64,000 nt of DNA, taken from positions 95,041 to 159,040 of the forward strand of contig NZ_JACHIO010000016.1 in assembly GCF_014203225.1 (NCBI RefSeq), read 5' to 3'. Source of the stretch: Granulicella mallensis. GTDB lineage: Bacteria > Acidobacteriota > Terriglobia > Terriglobales > Acidobacteriaceae. The translations under genes and the position numbers were made by a program. How positions within the stretch are numbered: position 1 is the stretch's first letter; every line of letters starts with the position of its first letter. A model generated the notes under the pieces. That model was not told the DNA's origin. It worked only from the letters and a program-made list of their open reading frames with translations, and did no database searches. This document shows, one piece after another, positions 53,204 to 61,296 of this stretch.

Positions 53204-54937
53204 ATGTCTGGCATGATCATGCGCAGAGTAGCTGGATTCGGATGCATATTAAGTGCCCTCACCTGGGCTGGCGGGTTCGCGGTTGCACAACAGGCGAAGC
53301 CCGAGTTCGGGCCGAACGTCATGGTGTTCAGCCCGTCGATGACGCCTGAGGCCATACAAGCCCAAATAGACAAGGTCTACACCGTGCAACAGCGGAATGA
53401 GTTCGGGCCGGAGCGCAATGCCCTGCTCTTTCTGCCCGGCGACTACAAGGTAAACGTCCCGATCGGCTTTTATACCGAGGTAATCGGCTTGGGAGCCTCT
53501 CCCGATGACGTACGCATCGCCGGCGATGTACGCGCCGAACCCGTGCGCGGCAACAACGCGACGGTAACCTTCTGGCGTACCGCCGAAGGATTCAGCGTGA
53601 CCCCGGAGGGCGGCACGATGCGCTGGGCCGTCTCTCAGGCCGCACCCTTCCGGCGCATGCACATTCGCGGAGACATGGTGCTGCACAAGAATGGCGGTTG
53701 GGCCAGCGGCGGCTGGATGGCCGATGACCTGATCGACGGCACCGTAGCCGCCGGTCCGCAGCAGCAGTGGATCGCAAGAAACAGTGAGTGGCGCAACTGG
53801 ACGGGATCGAACTGGAACATGGTGTTCGTCGGCATGGCCCATGCGCCGGATGGCGAGTGGCCTCAGCCTCCGTTCACGAAGATCGCCCAGACCCCCATCG
53901 TCCGCGAGAAGCCGTTTCTGCAAGTCGACGCGAAGGGCAACTATAGCGTACGCGTGCCGGAGCTGCGGAAGGACAGCGCCGGCATCACGTGGCACGCCGG
54001 CGTAACGCCGGGCAGGAACATTCCTCTCCAGAAGTTCTATATCGCTCGGCCGGACCGCGACACCGCCGCGACGATCAATGTCCAGTTGGCCCGAGGCAAG
54101 AACCTGTTGCTGACTCCCGGCATCTATGAGCTGACCGAAGCCCTGCACGTGACCCGCCCGAACACGGTCGTGCTGGGTTTGGGGTTCGCAACCCTCCGCC
54201 CGACGCAAGGCACCGCGGCAATGACCACCTCGGACGCAGACGGCATCATCCTCGCCGGTCTGCTCTTCGACGCAGGGACCGCAAAGTCTCCCGTGCTGCT
54301 GGAAGTCGGTCCCGCAGGCAGCAAGGCGAGCCACGCCCAGAACCCGATCTCACTGCACGACGTGTTCTTTCGTGTGGGCGGCGCAGCGGTGGGGAGCACT
54401 TCGAGCAACCTGACGATCAACAGCAACGATACGATCGTCGACCATACCTGGATCTGGCGCGCAGACCACGGCTCCGGGGTCGGCTGGGACAAGAATCTCA
54501 GTGCGAACGGCCTGATCGTCAACGGCGACCGTGTAACGATCTACGGTCTGTTCGTCGAGCATCACCAGGAGTACCAGGTGCTCTGGAACGGCAACCATGG
54601 ACGGACGTACTTCTATCAGTCCGAAATTCCGTACGACCCGCCCACCCAGGAAAGCTATACCAGCGCTCCGGGCACGAATGGCTGGGCCTCCTACAAGGTT
54701 GCCGACAACGTGACATCGCATGAGGCGTGGGGACTGGGCATCTACAGCGTGTTCAGGAAGCCCAACGTCATCCTGACGCGCGCCATTGAAGTGCCGGAAC
54801 AGCCAGGCGTACGGTTTCACCACATGATCACGGTTGCCCTGGACAAGCTGGGCGAAATCAGCAATGTCATCAACAAAACAGGCGGAGCGACCTCGACAGC
54901 CCCGCGCGTGACCCCGAAGGTTACGGACTATCCATAA
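53204..54937 (+). CDS. Large secreted beta-helix-like protein, unknown function
   Basis: About 577 residues with a signal peptide (GCILSALTWAGGFAVAQQ). The sequence resembles an actinobacterial family usually labelled 'adenylyl cyclase' or 'coagulation factor 5/8 type', which has no cyclase motif. Recognisable blocks are FGPNVMVFSPSMTPEAIQAQ, RNALLFLPGDYKVNVPIGFY, EVIGLGASPDDVRIAGD, ARGKNLLLTPGIYELTEALH, VTRPNTVVLGLGFATLRP and IWRADHGSGVGWDKN. Repeated short strands and 'LLLTPGIYEL'-type turns fit a parallel beta-helix, as in GH55- or pectate-lyase-like enzymes. Its role may be polysaccharide cleavage, but no catalytic residues are certain. The start could be 53204 or 53213. Confidence 0.62.
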   Translation: MSGMIMRRVAGFGCILSALTWAGGFAVAQQAKPEFGPNVMVFSPSMTPEAIQAQIDKVYTVQQRNEFGPERNALLFLPGDYKVNVPIGFYTEVIGLGASPDDVRIAGDVRAEPVRGNNATVTFWRTAEGFSVTPEGGTMRWAVSQAAPFRRMHIRGDMVLHKNGGWASGGWMADDLIDGTVAAGPQQQWIARNSEWRNWTGSNWNMVFVGMAHAPDGEWPQPPFTKIAQTPIVREKPFLQVDAKGNYSVRVPELRKDSAGITWHAGVTPGRNIPLQKFYIARPDRDTAATINVQLARGKNLLLTPGIYELTEALHVTRPNTVVLGLGFATLRPTQGTAAMTTSDADGIILAGLLFDAGTAKSPVLLEVGPAGSKASHAQNPISLHDVFFRVGGAAVGSTSSNLTINSNDTIVDHTWIWRADHGSGVGWDKNLSANGLIVNGDRVTIYGLFVEHHQEYQVLWNGNHGRTYFYQSEIPYDPPTQESYTSAPGTNGWASYKVADNVTSHEAWGLGIYSVFRKPNVILTRAIEVPEQPGVRFHHMITVALDKLGEISNVINKTGGATSTAPRVTPKVTDYP

Positions 54938-55073
54938 AACTTAGGGCCCAGGGCTTAGGGTTTAGGACACAGAAGGCGTTCTGAACCCTGAGCCCTGTTC
55001 CCTGGGCCCTGTTCCCTGGCGTAGGATGTTGTGCAACAAACAAAATCCTACGCAGACGGAAGGAACTGGAACG

Positions 55074-55835
55074 ATGCAAAGCAGGATTATAGGAACCACC
55101 ATGCCGGTGCTGGAGGCGCTGCTCCAGCCGGGCGAGTCGCTCATCTCCGAAGCGGGCGAGCTGAGCTGGATGACCCAGAGCATCGCGATGTCGACACACA
55201 CGCAGATGGCGGGCGGCGGTGGGTTCTTCGGCGCGATCAAGCGCATGGCCGGCGGCGGAACGCTCTTCATGAGCGAATACACCGCGCAGGGCTACCCCGG
55301 CGAGGTCGCCTTCGCGACCAAGATCCCCGGGCACATCGTACCGATCGAAGTCGGCCCCGGGCACGAGTTCATGATCCATCGCCACGGCTTTCTCTGTGCT
55401 ACACCGCAGATTCAGCTCGGCGTCGGCTTCCAGCAGTCCCTGGGCGCGGGCATCTTCGGCGGCGACGGCTTCCTGCTGCAGAAGGTCGCGGGTTACGGTA
55501 CGGCCTGGCTGGAACTCAGCGGTGAGGTCGTCATTCGCGACCTGCAGCCCGGCGAGACGCTGCGTGTGCATCCCGGCCACGTCGGGGCTTTTCAAGCATC
55601 CGTGAGCTTCCAGATCACGCGTATCCAGGGCATTCGCAATATGTTCTTCGGCGGCGATGGCATCTTCCTCGCGGCTCTCACCGGCCCGGGACGCATCTGG
55701 CTGCAGACGCTGCCGCTCTCCAACATGGCCCATGCCCTGCAACCCTATCTCTCGAGCGAAGGCAGCGACCGGCGCGTCGGCACAGCAGGAGTTGTAGGAG
55801 GAATCGTTGGGTCCCTGCTGGACAACAATCGATAG
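55074..55835 (+). CDS. AIM24/TIGR00266-family protein
   Basis: A 253-residue protein with the TIGR00266 core: ISEAGELSWMTQSIAMSTH, TAQGYPGEVAFATKIPGHIV, FLCATPQIQLGVGFQ, GDGFLLQKVAGYGTAWLEL and PGRIWLQTLPLSNMAHAL. The fold is a trimeric beta-sandwich and resembles mitochondrial AIM24; the bacterial role is unknown. The ATG at 55074 follows AAGGAACTGG; an upstream ATG (55026) gives an unrelated leader. It lies between a beta-helix gene and a DUF4870-like gene on the same strand. Confidence 0.88.
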   Translation: MQSRIIGTTMPVLEALLQPGESLISEAGELSWMTQSIAMSTHTQMAGGGGFFGAIKRMAGGGTLFMSEYTAQGYPGEVAFATKIPGHIVPIEVGPGHEFMIHRHGFLCATPQIQLGVGFQQSLGAGIFGGDGFLLQKVAGYGTAWLELSGEVVIRDLQPGETLRVHPGHVGAFQASVSFQITRIQGIRNMFFGGDGIFLAALTGPGRIWLQTLPLSNMAHALQPYLSSEGSDRRVGTAGVVGGIVGSLLDNNR

Positions 55836-55959
55836 CGAGAGATCTTGGCCCAACGCTGTTTTGAACGAGGGAATTTGATATACGTTGTGGCCACAGATCT
55901 GGCCCAATTTGCATCAAACGCTTTGTTACAAACCAATAAAAATAATAGAGGAGCACGTC

Positions 55960-56397
55960 ATGGATGAAACACCGAACGGCCAGCCTCAAGATCCCGGTAC
56001 CGACCCTTCCTGGGGAGCCCCCAACCCCAATTATCCGCCCCCATCCGCGCAGTACTCACCGGTTCAACCCGTAGCCGAGGGCCTGAGCGACAACATGGCC
56101 GGAGCACTGGCCTACGTCACGATCATCCCGGCGATCTTCTTCCTCGTAGTGGCTCCCTATAACCAGAAGCCCTTTATCAAATTCAATGCCTTTCAGTGTC
56201 TTGGTCTGGCGCTCGTATGGTTCTGCATTGGCTTCATCTTCGTCATTCCGGTTTTCGGTTGGGTTATCGGAGGAATCGGCAATCTCGCAGTGATCGTGTG
56301 CTGGCTGCTCTGCATCATCAAAGCGTCGCAGGGTAGCGTATTCAAGCTTCCGGTCATCGGCGACTTCGCAGCCCAGCAGTCCGGCTATCGGGTCTAG
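55960..56397 (+). CDS. DUF4870-like small membrane protein
   Basis: A 145-residue protein. The N-terminal 40 residues are Pro/Gln/Asn-rich and disordered. Three membrane helices follow (MAGALAYVTIIPAIFFLVV, AFQCLGLALVWFCIGFIFVI, IGGIGNLAVIVCWLLCII), then a short tail. This matches the DUF4870 layout; function unknown. AGAGGAG lies before the ATG. Confidence 0.78.
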   Translation: MDETPNGQPQDPGTDPSWGAPNPNYPPPSAQYSPVQPVAEGLSDNMAGALAYVTIIPAIFFLVVAPYNQKPFIKFNAFQCLGLALVWFCIGFIFVIPVFGWVIGGIGNLAVIVCWLLCIIKASQGSVFKLPVIGDFAAQQSGYRV

Positions 56398-56406
56398 GGT
56401 GTGCCA

Positions 56407-56507
56407 TCAAACTGCAAACGCGGAGTACGGCGAGTACGCTAGGTTGACGCAAAGGAAACTCTGCGCAGACTTAGCGTACGTTGCGCACTCCGCGTTTGCA
56501 GTTTGGA
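56407..56507. repeat. Palindromic repeat family G, copy 2
   Basis: A near-duplicate of 30493-30591, with arms ACTGCAAACGCGGAGTACGG and, at the far side, GCGCACTCCGCGTTTGCAGT. Confidence 0.85.
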
Positions 56508-56603
56508 TTAGCACGGCAGCTACCGCCGCGACTTCCGTCTCTGGAAGAGCCTTTCGATAAATCGCCATTGCAGTTGCAAGAAGGGCCAAGTAGACTCGCT
56601 GGC

Positions 56604-57575
56604 ATGATGCGACTCCTCCCCTCCTTCTCTACTGGTCTAACAGTCGCCCTGTTGGGCGCGTGTGCTGTTCCGTGTGTGTCCCAGGACTGGGCCAAAACCA
56701 TGCTTGCCAAGAGCCCTCGGCACGGTGAGTACGTCACCATTCAAGAGTCCAATGGCCGAGCGCTGCAGGCGTTTGTTGTGTACCCCGAGGTCAAGGACAA
56801 AGCCCCCGTTGTTGTCCTGATCCACGAGATCTTTGGACAGAGCGACTGGGCCAAAGAGATGGCCGACGAACTCGCAGGCGCAGGCTACATCGTCGTGGAG
56901 CCGGACCTGCTGAGCGGCTTTGGCCCTCCGATGACAGGCGTGCCTGCCGATGCGGCAAAGTCTACCCAGGCTGCCGGAGCCACCGCTGCGGCAAAGGGGA
57001 CATCCGCACAAGCAGCGGAGGATCACTCCCACATGAACATGCCCGCGCCATCAGCGGGAGCAGCCTACATGGCGATGTCGCCCGGTGGTACCGCGGCGTT
57101 TCCCGACCAGAATGCAGTCGTAAAAGCAGTGTCGGCACTCGACGCGAATGTTGTGACAGGCGACCTCGATGCGGCTGCTGATTATGGCAAGAAACTGCCC
57201 TCGGCGAACGGCAAGTTGTATGTGGCAGGGTTCTGCTGGGGTGGCGGCAAGACATTTCTCTTCGCGACACATCGCAAGGATCTGAGCGCAGCCTTCGTGT
57301 TCTATGGCCCTCCGCCACCAGCCGACGCGATGCCGAGTATCACCGCTCCGGTCTACGGTTTCTACGCGGGCAACGATGCACGCATCACCGCAACGATTCC
57401 GCAGACCCAGACCGACATGAAGGCCGCAGGCAAGACCTATGAACCGGTGACCTACGATGGTGCAGGACACGGCTTCATGCGCGCAGGCGAAGCTCCCGAC
57501 GCCAACGCACCTAACAGCGCAGCGCGAGCAGCCGGGTTCCGGCGGCTGGTCGATCTACTGGGCGGCGTGCGGTAG
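56604..57575 (+). CDS. Dienelactone-hydrolase-family lipoprotein
   Basis: A 323-residue alpha/beta hydrolase. The N-terminus carries a lipobox-like LLGAC (Cys20). The core begins PVVVLIHEIFGQSDW. The nucleophile is Cys211 in GFCWGGG, the acid Asp in NDARI, and His in GAGHGFM; together these are the DLH triad. Residues about 112-165 form an unusual Ala/Thr-rich insertion with HSHMNMP, which is missing in classic DLH. It probably hydrolyses a small ester or lactone in the envelope. The ATG at 56604 was chosen over a longer frame that enters repeat G. Confidence 0.88.
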   Translation: MMRLLPSFSTGLTVALLGACAVPCVSQDWAKTMLAKSPRHGEYVTIQESNGRALQAFVVYPEVKDKAPVVVLIHEIFGQSDWAKEMADELAGAGYIVVEPDLLSGFGPPMTGVPADAAKSTQAAGATAAAKGTSAQAAEDHSHMNMPAPSAGAAYMAMSPGGTAAFPDQNAVVKAVSALDANVVTGDLDAAADYGKKLPSANGKLYVAGFCWGGGKTFLFATHRKDLSAAFVFYGPPPPADAMPSITAPVYGFYAGNDARITATIPQTQTDMKAAGKTYEPVTYDGAGHGFMRAGEAPDANAPNSAARAAGFRRLVDLLGGVR

Positions 57576-57585
57576 CTTGATGAGT

Positions 57586-57702
57586 CATTCCTCGTAGCGC
57601 TGAAGCGCACCCCGTGCGCTTCAGCGTCGTGGGGCGGAGGGTAAGGGAGGCAACCGCCTTTAGGCCACGGAATTAAGGGCAGGCAAGAATTGGGCTTTAG
57701 GT
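57586..57702. repeat. Palindromic repeat family C, copy 4 (interrupted)
   Basis: The GCTGAAGCGCACCCCGTGCG, TTCAGCGTCGTGGGGCGGAG and CAAGAATTGGGCTTTAG blocks are in family order, but the sequence stops at the point where the other copies continue CCCCGGGCC. A different element (57702-57938) begins exactly there. Confidence 0.78.
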
Positions 57703-57938
57703 AGTGTCTGACGAATCCGAGATAGCGGGTTTTGCTTTTGTCTTTGCTTCTGAGATAGGTCCGGGCTTCAGCCCCTGGGATAGGCTTTCCTCACCGCAGG
57801 CAGAAATGCCAAGCGAGAGAGGAAAGCTTGTCCCAGGGGCTGAAGCCCCTCCGTATTCGTCCCGTCATGCCCGGACTAAAGCCCGGGCCTATCTCAGAGA
57901 CAACAGCAAAAACGTAGTCGTCGATTCGTCAGACACTA
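57702..57938. mobile_element. 237-bp MITE-like element with 16-bp perfect inverted ends
   Basis: Ends TAGTGTCTGACGAATC (57702-57717) and its reverse complement (57923-57938) are perfect. If the terminal TA pairs are target duplications, the element proper begins GTGTCTGACGAATC, as expected for an IS630/Tc1-type non-autonomous element. The inside contains GGGCTTCAGCCCC- and GGGGCTGAAGCCCC-type hairpins and inverted GAGATAGG segments, but no protein of note. It interrupts a family C repeat. Confidence 0.6.
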
Positions 57939-57975
57939 GGGCATGTCCTCTAATTATTATTTTGGGTTAGAGCTT

Positions 57976-58346
57976 GAGCCGTGCACATAGCTTGCTGTGG
58001 CTCGGATCGGAAGGGCCCGGCTTCAGCCCGGCCGCACACGTGGGACACCAACCCTCTTCCACTCTGCCGAAGGCTGAAGCGGAGGCGTAGCCGGAGCGAC
58101 TGAATTGCTTTTGGTGCTGCCAAGACTGTTCAGGGTTCACAGGGATGTATCCGTGGCGAGGGTGGGCGATTTCGCCACGACCAAAGAAGGCAATTCAGTC
58201 GTTGCGCCCTGCGGGCTTCGCTCCAGCCTTCGGCAGAGAGGTATGGGCCTTCGACTCGAGGTTTACGGCACGGTTGAAACCGTGCCCTTCCGCTCCGTGC
58301 CTCAACAAACTGTTTGCACGGTTCGATTTCGCTTCAGAAGCAGTTT
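57976..58346. repeat. Composite repeat family F, copy 1
   Basis: It shares with 63603-63935 the order GAGCCGTGCA, a GG-CTTCAG-CC hairpin, TCTGCCGAAGGC, a central segment AAGACTG...GGGAT-TATCCGTGGC, ACCAAAGAAGGCAATT and CAGCCTTCGGCAGAG. The inner part is an inverted pair: CTCTGCCGAAGGCTG-AGCGG at 58057 and its reverse complement near 58230. Short reading frames inside it are not convincing genes. Confidence 0.82.
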
Positions 58347-58365
58347 GATGACAGACTCTAGCAAC

Positions 58366-58406
58366 CAAGACAAACGCCCCAGCCTACGGCTGGGGCGTTT
58401 GTCTTG
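58366..58406 (-). terminator. 19-bp hairpin after the first lactonase-fold gene
   Basis: A perfect stem (CAAGACAAACGCCCCAGCC / GGCTGGGGCGTTTGTCTTG) with loop TAC lies 12 bases after the stop on the minus strand. There is no clear T-run afterwards. Confidence 0.7.
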
Positions 58407-58418
58407 CGGCTTTCTGTT

Positions 58419-59687
58419 CTAGTTGACAATGACCGACTGCGCATGGGCATGGTTGCCATTGGCCACTGCTGTAACGCAGGAAGGATCAGTTCCGGTCGGG
58501 AACGGGGTGTTGTCGATACCCGACAACTGACCCGTGTTCGCATCGATCTTCTCACCCGAGATACTGCCATCGCGCAAGTTCGACGTATAGAGGTAAAGGC
58601 CTAGCGCCGGCTCAACTGTAACGCAGGTTGGAGAAGTACCCACAGTCGCAGCGCCGGTAGTGGCTACACCGCTAAGCGAACCATCCCCAATGTTGATGGC
58701 GAAAGCACTCACCGTATTGGAGTTTTGGTTCGCGGTATAGATGAATTTGCCGCGCGGCTCGATGGTCAGGTTTACAGGGAAAAGTCCAGTGCCGGTGCCA
58801 GTGCTGAAGGGGCTGGTGACCAGCGGCGTCAAACCACCCGCGGTTGGCCCAGCTCCATTAATCCCATAACCGAGGATTGCATTCGAGGCCTTGTCTGTTA
58901 CATACACGTACTTTGTAGTCGGCTCGACCACGATAGAACTCGGCTCTACGCCCGCCTTAACGCCCGTGCAGGCAGTTGGAGAAGTTGTCGTGCAACTGGA
59001 ACCAGGCAGCAGGGTCAAAGCACCATTTGTCTGGTTCTCCTGGAAGCCAATCACCGAGGGGCCTGTTGTCGATGTTTCCGCATCGACGACATAGGCGTAC
59101 ACGCTGGAACTGGTAGCGCCGCTCAGGATCGTCGGATTCGAGATCGCGATAGAAACCGGGTTATTACCAACATTTACATTGATCGCCGTACCCAGGCTGC
59201 CAACGTCGCTGCCCGACTGGGTGATCGGGAAGATTGTGATGCCGCCTGGTCCGGGCGAAGCCGAACCGAAGCCCGTCTGAAACTGATAGGTCACATACAG
59301 ATAGGATCCGGTAGAGTCGATGGCCGCCGCTGTCCCGAAGCTGCCGGTAAGATTATAAGTGTTCTGTCCGTAGAGCTTGCCGTCCGTACCAATGGCGAAC
59401 TCCGTTACAACACTGTCTCTCTGACTGACAACATACAAGAAATTGCCGTCCGGAGTAACGGCCACAGCTACCGGATTGGTGCCCGTTCCTGAGAACGGGG
59501 AACCATTGATCTGCGTCAGGGCTCCGCTCTGGTAATCGACAGCATAGGCTGAAACCGTCGCGTTTTGCGATGAGATGGAGTAGACATACGCCACGGTGTA
59601 GTCGCGGCTGCACGCTGTAGAGCCAAGCCCTATTGCCAGTGACATTCCCGTGGCCAGTGCCGCGCGACCGATGCTTTTCAACTTCAT
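58419..59687 (-). CDS. Lactonase-fold (beta-propeller) lipoprotein 1
   Basis: A 422-residue protein with a lipoprotein signal (LAIGLGSTAC) and repeated segments typical of seven-bladed lactonase/YncE propellers, for example VAVTPDGNFLYVVSQR, IDSTGSYLYVTYQ, IEPRGKFIYTANQ, VEPALGLYLYTSN. Propellers of this type include 6-phosphogluconolactonase and many surface adhesin- or binding-like proteins of acidobacteria; the role here is unknown. The start has AAGGGAAG upstream. It is a paralogue of the 59802 gene. Confidence 0.85.
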   Translation of the reverse strand: MKLKSIGRAALATGMSLAIGLGSTACSRDYTVAYVYSISSQNATVSAYAVDYQSGALTQINGSPFSGTGTNPVAVAVTPDGNFLYVVSQRDSVVTEFAIGTDGKLYGQNTYNLTGSFGTAAAIDSTGSYLYVTYQFQTGFGSASPGPGGITIFPITQSGSDVGSLGTAINVNVGNNPVSIAISNPTILSGATSSSVYAYVVDAETSTTGPSVIGFQENQTNGALTLLPGSSCTTTSPTACTGVKAGVEPSSIVVEPTTKYVYVTDKASNAILGYGINGAGPTAGGLTPLVTSPFSTGTGTGLFPVNLTIEPRGKFIYTANQNSNTVSAFAINIGDGSLSGVATTGAATVGTSPTCVTVEPALGLYLYTSNLRDGSISGEKIDANTGQLSGIDNTPFPTGTDPSCVTAVANGNHAHAQSVIVN

Positions 59688-59763
59688 GGGGCTTCCCTTG
59701 CGTCCGGCCGCCGTAGCGGCCCCTTGTTGAATACCGGCCTTAAAGACCGGGGAACTTAAATTT

Positions 59764-59792
59764 CTCTACGGCAGGCCAGGCCTGCCGTAGAG
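59764..59792 (-). terminator. Hairpin terminator after the second lactonase-fold gene
   Basis: A 12-bp perfect stem CTCTACGGCAGG / CCTGCCGTAGAG with a five-base loop lies 9 bases after the stop on the minus strand. Confidence 0.7.
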
Positions 59793-59801
59793 TCTTTCTC
59801 T

Positions 59802-61058
59802 TTAGTTGACTGCGCCGCTGAATCCCAGGCACGTCGCCTGCCCCGTAGCCGTAAAGGTTGAGCCTCGAGACAGGGCACTCAAATTGCCTGTAGTCGGATC
59901 AATCACCTTACCAGTCACAGTGCCATCGTTGTGGTTGGAGATATAGATGTACTGACTCGATGCATCCTCCACCATACAGACCGGCCCAGACCCCGTCGTG
60001 AAGGGGGCACCGGCAATCGGGGACAACTGGCCGGTCGTCGTGTTGATCGTAAATGCCGACATCGAACTGAAGGCCGTACCCACAGTCGTGTTGGTAGTGG
60101 ACTGATTCAGGACATACAGATACTTGCCGCTGATGTCGACGAGCGAGTAGTCCGGATTCAAAGTTCCAGCGAAGTTCGGCTCAATACCACCGGTAACGGA
60201 ATTCAGATTGCAGTTCGTGCCAACGGTGTATGGGAAGACACGCCCCGCATCAGCACCGTTATCCGTGTCCGTTATATAGGTGTACTGACCATTCCCGTTG
60301 ATGGAGGAGGCGGAAAGCGTGCCAGTCGTCTGAGTCTGCGGTCCAGTGAAGCTAAGCTGTCCAGTCGAGCTATTGATGCTATACGGCGAGACCGTCTGGT
60401 CTGCAGTGTTCAAGGTAAGAAGGCAACTGCCCGTGGTCTTCATCATGATAGGAGCTACGCCCACTTTGAAGAAGGTCGGCGCAGCGCTACCCGGAGGAAT
60501 CGACTGCGTATTCTGAATCAGCGTCAGGCGCCCCGTGTTCGGGTCAGACTGAAAGACCGTGATCGAACCGGTGCCATCTGTATTAGCAGTCGGAACACCA
60601 GAACTATCAACAGGACCCGGTGAGTACTTGTCGAGCACATACAGGAAGGTACCACCACCATCGAACTGCGCCCACATGGGAACAAAGCCCTGGCTCTCAT
60701 AGTTCGAGAGGTAGGTCAGCGCGCCGTCACCACCAACAGAGAACACCGAGATGCCACTGGAAGTTCCCTTGCCAGCCTGGCTTCCGCCTGTGCCCTGGTT
60801 AATCACATAGACAAACCGTCCGCCAGACTTTACCACCATCATGACGGGATTCGTTCCGTTCGACGAGACTGGAGAGCCAGCAATCGAGGTCAGGTTGCCG
60901 GTAAAATCGTCCACTTTAAAGCCAGCGATCTGGTTGAACTGCTGCCCTAGAACCCAGACGTATCCGATGGTGCCGCCGCCACAGGCGGTCATGCCTAATC
61001 CTAACGCCACCGATGCCAACAAGGCCATCGCTAAACGGCCATACAAACTCAACTTCAT
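59802..61058 (-). CDS. Lactonase-fold (beta-propeller) lipoprotein 2
   Basis: A 418-residue paralogue of the 58419 gene: a lipoprotein signal (ALGLGMTACGGG), then propeller blades such as VKSGGRFVYVINQG, FDGGGTFLYVLDKY, VDISGKYLYVLNQS and VEDASSQYIYISN. The spacing of the blades and the final GNLSALSRG segment are shared. It precedes the other copy in transcription order but has its own terminator, so the genes may be expressed separately. Function unknown; surface display and carbohydrate binding are possible. Confidence 0.85.
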   Translation of the reverse strand: MKLSLYGRLAMALLASVALGLGMTACGGGTIGYVWVLGQQFNQIAGFKVDDFTGNLTSIAGSPVSSNGTNPVMMVVKSGGRFVYVINQGTGGSQAGKGTSSGISVFSVGGDGALTYLSNYESQGFVPMWAQFDGGGTFLYVLDKYSPGPVDSSGVPTANTDGTGSITVFQSDPNTGRLTLIQNTQSIPPGSAAPTFFKVGVAPIMMKTTGSCLLTLNTADQTVSPYSINSSTGQLSFTGPQTQTTGTLSASSINGNGQYTYITDTDNGADAGRVFPYTVGTNCNLNSVTGGIEPNFAGTLNPDYSLVDISGKYLYVLNQSTTNTTVGTAFSSMSAFTINTTTGQLSPIAGAPFTTGSGPVCMVEDASSQYIYISNHNDGTVTGKVIDPTTGNLSALSRGSTFTATGQATCLGFSGAVN

Positions 61059-61237
61059 GCGCTTCCTTCATCACCCGTCTCGCCGCCGGTTAGAGCGTTC
61101 GAGATCCGGGGAAACCGTCTCGGGGAGGAGTACGAACCTTCGTCTGATTGTAGAAGGTAGTCGGCCTTTATGCCAATTTTCATAGCAGGAAAGAGCAAAG
61201 ACAGGAAACAGGAAGTAGGAAACGGCAAACAGTTAAA

Positions 61238-61272
61238 CAACAGGGGCCGCCGATCACTCGGTGGCCCTGTTG
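61238..61272 (-). terminator. Terminator of the M13 peptidase gene
   Basis: Stem CAACAGGGGCC-type / GGCCCTGTTG, read on the minus strand, is followed by TTTAACTGTTT. It sits inside a larger inverted repeat with AACAGGAAGTAGGAAAC arms. Confidence 0.65.
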
Positions 61273-61296
61273 TACCTGTTTCCTATTTCCTGCTTC

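Noticed and set aside
53204..54937. Adenylyl cyclase
   Set aside because: The label is common for relatives, but no nucleotidyl-cyclase motif is present in the sequence and it has a signal peptide.
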